Shown: positions 6,750 through 11,623 of the stretch, piece after piece
How the letters are laid out: every line of letters begins with the position of its first letter
Position numbering within the stretch: the stretch's first letter is position 1
Assembly (NCBI GenBank): GCA_030039515.1
Contig: JASHVT010000006.1
Location: 1 to 11,623 of the forward strand
Reading direction: 5' to 3'
From: Nitrososphaerales archaeon
GTDB lineage: Archaea; Thermoproteota; Nitrososphaeria; Nitrososphaerales; Gagatemarchaeaceae
Length of the DNA stretch: 11,623 nucleotides
Notes under the pieces: model-generated
What the model saw: the letters and a program-made list of their open reading frames with translations, nothing else
Told to the model about the DNA's origin: nothing
Database searches by the model: none
Made by a program: the position numbers and the translations under genes

Positions 6750-6771
6750 AGTAGAGGGTCGTCCCCTTTTT
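6736..6771 (+). terminator. Hairpin plus T-run after the solute-binding protein gene
   Basis: CGACCCTCTA (6736-6745) and TAGAGGGTCG (6752-6761) form a perfect 10-bp stem with a 6-base loop that contains the TAG stop codon. CCCC and TTTTT (6767-6771) follow. In archaea the T-run alone can end transcription. The hairpin may also protect the 3' end of the upstream message. This would keep the binding-protein transcript in excess over the downstream genes. Confidence 0.6.
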
Positions 6772-6808
6772 CTTACGCGCGCAACGCAGGGCGTCCTGCC
6801 CGCATATC

Positions 6809-6818
6809 TTCAAATAAC
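6809..6818 (+). promoter_or_regulatory. Possible internal promoter of the permease/ATPase genes
   Basis: TTCAAATAAC is centred about 29 bases before the GTG at 6843. It is weaker than the other boxes but at matching distance. There is no Shine-Dalgarno match before the GTG, which fits a leaderless start. A small inverted repeat, GCAGG-GCGT-CCTGC (6786-6799), lies just upstream. Confidence 0.42.
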
Positions 6819-6842
6819 GTCGGCGACCAAATTCACCAGCCT

Positions 6843-7964
6843 GTGAAACTGTACGAATATGTCCTTAGAAGGCTGGCGCTCCTCGTCTTCGTACTGCTCG
6901 CCCTGGCGGCGCTGATATTCTACATCACGAGGGGCCTCCTCCCCCCTGCGTACGCGCTCACCCAGTACGTGACTCCGAGGATGACATCGGCGGAGAGGCT
7001 CATCCTCGCGCAGAACCTCGGGGTCGCGACCAGCTCGTGCCCCTCGTACGCCGCGTTCGCCACCTCGGCCAAGGGATGCATCGTCCCCCTCTGGGGGCAG
7101 TTCTTCGGATGGCTGAAGACAGTGCTCTCAGGGAACTGGGGCTACACCGTCCTCCCGGGCTACGTGGCCGGGACAGAGACGACCTGGAACGTCTTCTGGG
7201 TGAGGTTCCCCTACACGGCCGAGCTCGCCATCGGAGGCACGATCCTCACCATCGCCATAGCGATACCCCTGGGAATCGTGTCTGCGACCCATGCGAACAA
7301 GGCTCCTGACCACGCGTCGAGGGTCGTGGCCATCTCGGGGTACTCCATCCCGCAGTTCTGGTTCGGCTACATCCTTCAGGTGGTCTTCGTCCTCTACGTC
7401 GCGCTGAACGGCAGGGGGCTCCTCCCCGTGGGAGGGCCGCTCCCCACAAGCTGCGCCATATGCTTCGCCAACCCGGGGTCGGTGGTGACCCGGACGGGAT
7501 TCCCTGTCATCGACGCCATCCTCTCGGGAAACTTCCCATACTTCTGGGACAGCATCGTGGGCCTGATACTTCCCACCGTCACCCTCGCGCTCACCACCAT
7601 CGGCGCCCTCACCAGGATCCTCCGGTCGAGCATGGTGGACGCCCTGCACCAGGACTACATCCTCCTTGCGAGGTCGAAGGGGCTGCGGGACAGGGTCGTG
7701 GTCTACAGGCACGCGCTGAGGAACGCGCTCCTGCCTGCGATCACGATCGCCGGGCTGATACTCGCGTTCCTCCTCGGCGGCGTGGTGGTCATCGAATACG
7801 TCTTCGACTTCCCCGGCGTCGGGCAGGCGGCCGTGCTCGCGTCCACGTCGTTCGACCTCAACTTCCTCGAGCTCTATGTCCTGGTGACGGCTGTGATAAT
7901 CGTCCTGACCAACCTCGTCGTGGACGTCCTGTACGCCAAGCTCGACCCGAGGATAAGGTACTGA
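6843..7964 (+). CDS. dppB: Peptide ABC importer permease, DppB/OppB type
   Basis: The product has 373 residues. Six spans are expected: near 10-30, 123-147, 165-187, 236-258, 295-318 and 340-362. The first is followed by a long outside loop (about 31-120), as in DppB. The cytoplasmic EAA-type loop is near 271-298 (DYILLARSKGLRDRVVVYRH), the docking site for an ATPase. The C-terminus (DVLYAKLDPRIRY) is a close match to the family ending YxxLDPRIRY. All four cysteines (66/79 and 204/207) fall in loops predicted outside. The start is GTG 6843, giving the standard MxxYxxRRL N-terminus. The stop is followed 3 bases later by the next permease gene, so the two are one unit. The exact ligand (di- or oligopeptide, nickel or sugar) is not decided by the sequence. 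Confidence 0.95.
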   Translation: MKLYEYVLRRLALLVFVLLALAALIFYITRGLLPPAYALTQYVTPRMTSAERLILAQNLGVATSSCPSYAAFATSAKGCIVPLWGQFFGWLKTVLSGNWGYTVLPGYVAGTETTWNVFWVRFPYTAELAIGGTILTIAIAIPLGIVSATHANKAPDHASRVVAISGYSIPQFWFGYILQVVFVLYVALNGRGLLPVGGPLPTSCAICFANPGSVVTRTGFPVIDAILSGNFPYFWDSIVGLILPTVTLALTTIGALTRILRSSMVDALHQDYILLARSKGLRDRVVVYRHALRNALLPAITIAGLILAFLLGGVVVIEYVFDFPGVGQAAVLASTSFDLNFLELYVLVTAVIIVLTNLVVDVLYAKLDPRIRY

Positions 7965-7967
7965 GCG

Positions 7968-8906
7968 ATGGAGAGCAAGGCCGGCGCAGAGGAAGCCCCA
8001 AAGTCCGGGGCGATGGCCGACCTCCGGTACAGCCTCCATCTCATGAGCAGGAACAAGCTCGTCCTCGCAGGGAGCGTGCTCGCGGCGGGCACCATACTCG
8101 TCGCGCTCCTGGCGCATGTCATCGTGCCTGCTTCGGCGACGGTGGACGACAGGGCGATACGGATCTGCTGGAACAACTCGCTGATCAACTGGCACATACC
8201 CAGCATCAACGTCTGCCCCAGGCCTCTGCCCCTCGGGACGGACGCCTACGGGAGGAACCTCCTGCTGATGATAATACTGGCGGTCCCGCTCGACCTCTCC
8301 ATAGCGCTGGAGATCGTGGCGTCCGCGGTCGTCATCGGCCTGGTCTTCGGCAGCATCGCGGGGTACGCCGGAGGGATAGTGGACGAGGCCATACTCAGGG
8401 TCACAGACATCTTCTTCGCGGTGCCCGGGATACTCCTGGCCATCGTCCTGATGACGGTGCTGGGGAGGACCATCCCAAACCTCACCCTCGCGGTCCTGAT
8501 CACGTGGTGGCCGCTTTACGTCAGGCTGATACGCTCCCAGGTGCTCAGCGAGAAGGAGAGGCCCTACGTCGAGGCGCTCCGGGCGATGGGCGCCGGCAGG
8601 TTCAGGATCCTCTTCAGGCACGTAGTGCCGAACTCGATCTATCCCTTGATCGTGCAGTCCACCCTGGACATCGGCAGCGTCATCCTCACGGTCTCGACCC
8701 TCGTCTTCCTCGGCTTCGCGCCGAGCAACATCGCCACGGGTCAGACGCCTGAGCTCGGGAGCCTGACCAGCCAGGGCTCGCAGTACATCTTCTCGGCGCC
8801 GTGGCTCATAATCTTCCCGGGGCTCACCATCCTCATCATCTCGCTCGGGTTCAACCTGCTCGGAGACGGCCTGAGGGACGTGTTCGACCCGAGGCTGAGG
8901 AGGTAA
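7968..8906 (+). CDS. dppC: Peptide ABC importer permease, DppC/OppC type
   Basis: The product has 312 residues. A cytoplasmic N-terminus of about 30 residues precedes span 1 (32-52). An outside loop carries the family motif GTDAYGRNLL (90-99; usual form GTDxxGRDxxSR, here with Asn and Leu in place of Asp and Ser/Arg). Further spans lie near 100-130, 145-165, 172-188, 232-250 and 278-298. The EAA loop is at 200-222 (YVEALRAMGAGRFRILFRHV). The C-terminus GLRDVFDPRLRR is the family ending. The only cysteines, 67 and 83, lie in the first outside loop. It begins at ATG 7968, 3 bases after the preceding stop; an in-frame ATG at codon 16 is a less likely alternative. It pairs with the DppB-type permease to form the channel. 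Confidence 0.95.
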   Translation: MESKAGAEEAPKSGAMADLRYSLHLMSRNKLVLAGSVLAAGTILVALLAHVIVPASATVDDRAIRICWNNSLINWHIPSINVCPRPLPLGTDAYGRNLLLMIILAVPLDLSIALEIVASAVVIGLVFGSIAGYAGGIVDEAILRVTDIFFAVPGILLAIVLMTVLGRTIPNLTLAVLITWWPLYVRLIRSQVLSEKERPYVEALRAMGAGRFRILFRHVVPNSIYPLIVQSTLDIGSVILTVSTLVFLGFAPSNIATGQTPELGSLTSQGSQYIFSAPWLIIFPGLTILIISLGFNLLGDGLRDVFDPRLRR

Positions 8907-8907
8907 G

Positions 8908-10041
8908 TTGACCTCTCAGGCGAGCGTGCAAAGGGGAAGCGACCACGAGGTCGTGCTCGAGGTCAAGGGCCTGAAGGTGAGCTTCCACACCTATCTCGGC
9001 GAGGTGAAAGCACTCGACGGAGTGGACTTCGAGGTGAAGAGAGGCGAGGTCTTGGGGCTGGTCGGAGAGAGCGGCTGCGGGAAGACGGTGACCGCCCTGG
9101 CCATAGGCGGGCTCCTCTCCGACAACGCGAAGGTCGAGGCAGGCCAGATACTCTTGGAAGGCAAAGACCTCCTGAAGGAGACGAAGGACGAACTGAGGCA
9201 GACTAGGCTCAGAGAGGTGTCGTTCGTCTTCCAAGACCCGATGACGTTCATCAACCCGGTCCTGAGCGTCGGGTCGCAGATAGCGGAGATCCTCGAGTCG
9301 GACAAGGGCTTCCAGGCCGAGCTCGTGGAGTACAGGATCGCGGAGCTCGCGAGGGCGGAGTCCAAGGCGGGGCTGACGCCAGCGGAGGTCGAGGAGAAGA
9401 GGTCTCTCGAGGGGCTGAAGGACAAGAAGCTGAGCAAGAGGTCTCTGAGGAGGCTGGCGAAGCTCAGGACCTTGGACTACATGAGGACCGTCAGGCTGCC
9501 CGACCCGGAGCGCGTGTACAACATGTACCCGTTCGAGCTCTCGGGAGGCATGAGGCAGAGGGTCATGATAGCTATGGCCCTTGTCAGGAGGCCGAAGGTC
9601 CTCCTCGCCGACGAGATAACGACCGCTCTCGACGTCACCGTGCAGGCGCAAGTCCTCAGGCTCCTCGCAGATCTGAGGGGAAAGATAGACGCGTCTGTCG
9701 TGCTTATCACCCACGACCTCGGGGTCGTCTCTGAGATATGCGACAGGGTCGTCGTCATGTATGCCGGGAACGTCGTTGAGATCGCCGACGTCGAGGAGCT
9801 ATTCGCGAACCCCATGCACCCCTACACTCAGGGCCTGCTGGCATCGATACCAAGGCCCGACGTCTTCACGAAGGAGATCAAGTCGATCTCTGGCTCCGTC
9901 CCGAACCTGATATCCCCCCCCAGCGGGTGCAGGTTCCACCCGCGTTGCCCCAAGCGCTTCGAAAGGTGCCCGCTAGTCAAGCCTCCCCTCATCGAAGTAG
10001 AGCCTGGACACAGGGTGGCGTGCCTGCTCTACGGAGGATGA
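8908..10041 (+). CDS. dppD: Peptide ABC importer ATPase, DppD/OppD type
   Basis: The product has 377 residues. Walker A is GESGCGKT (53-60), the Q-loop is FQDP (Gln109), the signature is LSGGM (211-215), Walker B is VLLADE (231-236) and the switch His is 269. The D-loop stretch reads DEITTALD where most relatives have DEPTTALD. Between the Q-loop and signature, residues about 130-190 form a very charged, Lys/Glu/Arg-rich helical stretch longer than in typical DppD (about 325-335 residues). The C-terminal oligopeptide/dipeptide domain has four cysteines (341, 347, 354, 372), the pattern proposed to hold an iron-sulfur cluster in DppD-type subunits. The start is TTG 8908, one base after the previous stop, with GGAGGT (8899-8904) only 3 bases ahead. 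No in-frame ATG precedes Walker A. Confidence 0.94.
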   Translation: MTSQASVQRGSDHEVVLEVKGLKVSFHTYLGEVKALDGVDFEVKRGEVLGLVGESGCGKTVTALAIGGLLSDNAKVEAGQILLEGKDLLKETKDELRQTRLREVSFVFQDPMTFINPVLSVGSQIAEILESDKGFQAELVEYRIAELARAESKAGLTPAEVEEKRSLEGLKDKKLSKRSLRRLAKLRTLDYMRTVRLPDPERVYNMYPFELSGGMRQRVMIAMALVRRPKVLLADEITTALDVTVQAQVLRLLADLRGKIDASVVLITHDLGVVSEICDRVVVMYAGNVVEIADVEELFANPMHPYTQGLLASIPRPDVFTKEIKSISGSVPNLISPPSGCRFHPRCPKRFERCPLVKPPLIEVEPGHRVACLLYGG

Positions 10042-10047
10042 CCTGAA

Positions 10048-11049
10048 GTGGCAGAAGCCCTCCTGCAGGTGCAGGACCTGTACAAGTGGTATCCCATCAA
10101 GGGAGGCCTGCTAGGGAGGACCAACGGGTTCGTGAAGGCCGTCGACGGCGCGACGCTGAGCGCGGAGAAAGGGGAGACGCTCGGCGTGGTAGGCGAGTCC
10201 GGCTGCGGAAAGACCACCTTGGGGAGGACCGCGCTCAGGCTCACGCAGCCTACAAAGGGACAGATCCTGTTCGACGGGCAGGACATCACCTCGCTGAAGG
10301 GGAGGAAGCTCAAGCCCCTGCGCAGGAGGATGCAGATAGTCTTCCAGGACCCGTACGCCTCCCTCGACCCCAGGCAGACCGTGAGGAGCGCGCTCACGGA
10401 GCCGATGAGGATCCACGGTCTCGCGAAAGGGAGGGCCGAGGCGGAAAGGAAGGCGCTGGACCTGATATCGAAGGTCGGGCTGAACCCGGACCACCTTGCG
10501 AGGTACCCTCACGAGTTCAGCGGAGGGCAGAGACAGAGGATCGCGGTCGCGAGGGCCCTCGCCGTGAGCCCCGACTTCATCGTGTTGGACGAGCCTACGT
10601 CTTCCCTCGACGTGTCCGTGCAGTCCCAGATCCTGAGCCTCCTGAAGGCCCTCCAGAAGGACCTGGACCTCACGTACATGTTCATCTCGCACAACCTGGC
10701 CGTCGTCAGGCAGGTATGCAACAGGATAGCGGTGATGTACCTCGGGAGGGTCGTGGAGATGGCTGAGACGGAGTCACTCTTCAGGTCGCCGAAGCACCCA
10801 TACACCAAGGCGCTCCTTGCGTCTGTCCCCATCCCCGACCCGAAGAAGCGGACAGAGCTCGCGGTCCTCGAGGGCGACGTGCCAAGCCCTGTCAACATAC
10901 CGCCGGGTTGCAGGTTCAGACCGAGGTGCGAGTTCGCGACCGGGAGGTGCGCCGAGGTGTCTCCGCCGATGAAGGAGGTGAGACCGGGGCAGCGGATCGA
11001 GTGCCTCTACGACATCGACTTCGCGACGAGGAAGAAGACGGAACTTTAG
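10048..11049 (+). CDS. dppF: Peptide ABC importer ATPase, DppF/OppF type
   Basis: The product has 333 residues, the usual length. Walker A is GESGCGKT (49-56), the Q-loop is VFQDPYASLDPRQT (Gln100), the signature is FSGGQ (157-161), Walker B is FIVLDE (177-182) with DEPTSSLD, and the switch His is 215 (FISHNLAVV). YASLDPR after the Q-loop is diagnostic of the DppF/OppF partner. The C-terminal domain repeats the four-cysteine pattern (288, 294, 301, 319) around PPGCRFRPRC. It pairs with the DppD-type subunit to power uptake. The start is GTG 10048, with GGAGG (10033-10037) 10 bases ahead and 6 bases between genes, so it is translated by ribosome binding as an internal operon gene. Its stop codon abuts the stop of the convergent gene on the other strand. 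Confidence 0.95.
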   Translation: MAEALLQVQDLYKWYPIKGGLLGRTNGFVKAVDGATLSAEKGETLGVVGESGCGKTTLGRTALRLTQPTKGQILFDGQDITSLKGRKLKPLRRRMQIVFQDPYASLDPRQTVRSALTEPMRIHGLAKGRAEAERKALDLISKVGLNPDHLARYPHEFSGGQRQRIAVARALAVSPDFIVLDEPTSSLDVSVQSQILSLLKALQKDLDLTYMFISHNLAVVRQVCNRIAVMYLGRVVEMAETESLFRSPKHPYTKALLASVPIPDPKKRTELAVLEGDVPSPVNIPPGCRFRPRCEFATGRCAEVSPPMKEVRPGQRIECLYDIDFATRKKTEL

Positions 11050-11220
11050 CTACAGGTGCCCGGCGAACGCCAGGGTGAGCACCACGAGTATCACTATCAG
11101 CACGAGAAGAGGGAGCAGGACCGTCTCGAGGGAGGCGATCGCGAGTGCCAGGTAGTCCTTCATGGTCAGCTTAGGAGGCTCCTCTTCGGGAGCCTGTTCG
11201 GCTCCGTCGTTCTCACTCAT
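11050..11220 (-). CDS. Small single-span membrane protein (hypothetical, 56 residues)
   Basis: I chose ATG 11220 over the more distant in-frame start at 11319 because a TATA-like box lies about 27 bases before it, and the extra upstream residues are low-complexity Arg/Ala/Ser. The product starts MSENDGAEQAPEEEPPKLTM, an acidic, Pro-rich, probably disordered segment. It ends with one strongly hydrophobic helix (about residues 28-53, VLLPLLVLIVILVVLTLAF) and AGHL. It looks like a tail-anchored or single-pass membrane protein with its acidic N-terminus in the cytoplasm. No family is recognised. It is convergent with the importer operon, with stop codons back to back (11047-11049 and 11050-11052), so overlapping 3' ends of the two messages are likely. 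Confidence 0.72.
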   Translation of the reverse strand: MSENDGAEQAPEEEPPKLTMKDYLALAIASLETVLLPLLVLIVILVVLTLAFAGHL

Positions 11221-11243
11221 CTCTGACTCGGATGCATCCCGCA

Positions 11244-11249
11244 CTTTAA
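11244..11249 (-). promoter_or_regulatory. TATA-like box for the small membrane protein gene
   Basis: The minus strand reads CCGTTAAAGTGC, with TTAAAG centred about 27 bases before ATG 11220. It matches the leaderless pattern elsewhere in the window and decides the start of that gene. Confidence 0.58.
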
Positions 11250-11416
11250 CGGTTCCCACCGTCCTTGACCGCGTGCTAGCCGCCGTCGCGGCACGCGCGC
11301 AGCCCCGCCCCTTCATCATTCTGTCAGGGCTCCCGGCTCCCTAAGCAGCCTCCCCTCGATCGGTTCTGCTCCGTCCGTGCGTGTTCCAGCCGCGTGTTCC
11401 AGAGTGCGGGGAGGAT

Positions 11417-11623
11417 TCACTCGTCGAATCTAAGGACTTTGGGGTTTGCCTTGCCTTCGAAGGCAACGTAGAAGCTGTCCATAATCGCTCTACCCAACAA
11501 TACTTCGCCAGACTCATCCGATTCGGGAGAGAGTTCCTCTTGAGGCGTAGGTATCGGGACGGGGATAAGTTTCTCGAAAGTTCTGCCTCCAAAAGTGAAC
11601 TTCACCTTGTATAGGTAAGCAAA
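11417..11623 (-). CDS. Retropepsin-like aspartic protease, C-terminal part (5' end outside window)
   Basis: The minus-strand frame is open from the right edge to the TGA at 11417-11419, giving 68 visible residues. A GTG at 11605 is in frame, but coding continues upstream of it (FAYLYKVKFTFGG), so the true start is probably outside the window. The segment EVLLGRAIMDSFYVAFEG matches the conserved end of retropepsin-fold proteases (a hydrophobic-LLGR stretch followed by a helix and an F-x-V-x-F-[DE]-G strand). The catalytic Asp-Thr/Ser-Gly motif would lie upstream and is not visible. Archaea encode short single-domain proteins of this type, whose role is mostly unknown. The assignment rests on one motif and the strand pattern, so it is moderate. 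Confidence 0.66.
   Translation of the reverse strand, partial: FAYLYKVKFTFGGRTFEKLIPVPIPTPQEELSPESDESGEVLLGRAIMDSFYVAFEGKANPKVLRFDE

Noticed and set aside
7128..8621. 497-codon open frame antisense to the two permease genes
   Set aside because: Its product is a low-complexity Arg/Asp/Glu/Gly/Pro string typical of the reverse frame of GC-rich genes. The plus-strand permeases carry full family motifs.
7460..8752. 430-codon plus-strand frame spanning the permease junction
   Set aside because: It crosses two real genes in another frame and encodes a Pro/Arg/Gly-rich string.
8851..9714. 287-codon open frame antisense to the DppD-type ATPase gene
   Set aside because: It is a shadow of a gene with all ABC motifs; no independent coding evidence.
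11221..11319. Longer start for the small membrane protein
   Set aside because: The added 33 residues are Arg/Ala/Ser-rich, and the frame would run through the TATA-like box at 11244-11249.
1..11623. Search for CRISPR arrays, insertion sequences, attachment sites, prophage or defence genes
   Set aside because: No regularly spaced repeats, transposase or integrase motifs, or flanking duplications were seen.

Overview
The window looks archaeal, most likely from a GC-rich, heterotrophic member of the TACK group (Thaumarchaeota/Nitrososphaeria-like or a thermoproteal relative). Four kinds of evidence support this. Several genes have an A/T-rich TATA-like box about 24-30 bases upstream of the start codon, the pattern of leaderless transcripts. 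The solute-binding protein begins with an archaeal prepilin-type (class III) signal sequence. Arginine is mostly encoded by AGG. A tRNA gene is interrupted by two very small introns with bulge-helix-bulge type splice structures. The lineage assignment is inference; no rRNA or other marker gene is present.

Layout. Positions 1-622 hold the 3' two-fifths or so of an FAD-dependent amine/D-amino-acid oxidase-type gene entering from the left. Positions 679-810 can encode a 43-residue zinc-finger miniprotein. Positions 904-1010 are a tRNA-Asp(GUC) gene that reads properly only after removal of a 19-base D-loop intron and a 15-base T-loop intron. Positions 1189-2526 (minus) encode a zinc-ribbon polytopic membrane protein of unknown function. 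Positions 2749-4429 (minus) are a two-gene ABC-2 exporter (ATPase followed by an overlapping permease).

A 190-base divergent intergenic region leads into the main block at 4620-11049 (plus), a complete Dpp/Opp-type importer: a pilin-signal solute-binding protein, two permeases and two ATPases. A strong hairpin followed by a T-run, and then a possible second promoter, separate the binding protein from the four membrane/ATPase genes. This would allow the binding protein to be made in excess. Convergent to the importer are a 56-residue single-span membrane protein (11050-11220, minus) and the 3' end of a retropepsin-like aspartic protease gene (11417 to the right edge, minus).

How it fits together. 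The binding protein, anchored by its N-terminal helix on the outer face of the membrane, should capture oligopeptides (or another family-5 ligand) and pass them to the permease pair, powered by the two ATPases. An FAD amine oxidase and an aspartic protease nearby fit peptide or amino-acid use, but nothing in the sequence ties them functionally. The most notable item is the doubly interrupted tRNA-Asp. I found no CRISPR array, insertion sequence, prophage or toxin-antitoxin pair, and no clear sign of a wholly new multi-gene system.
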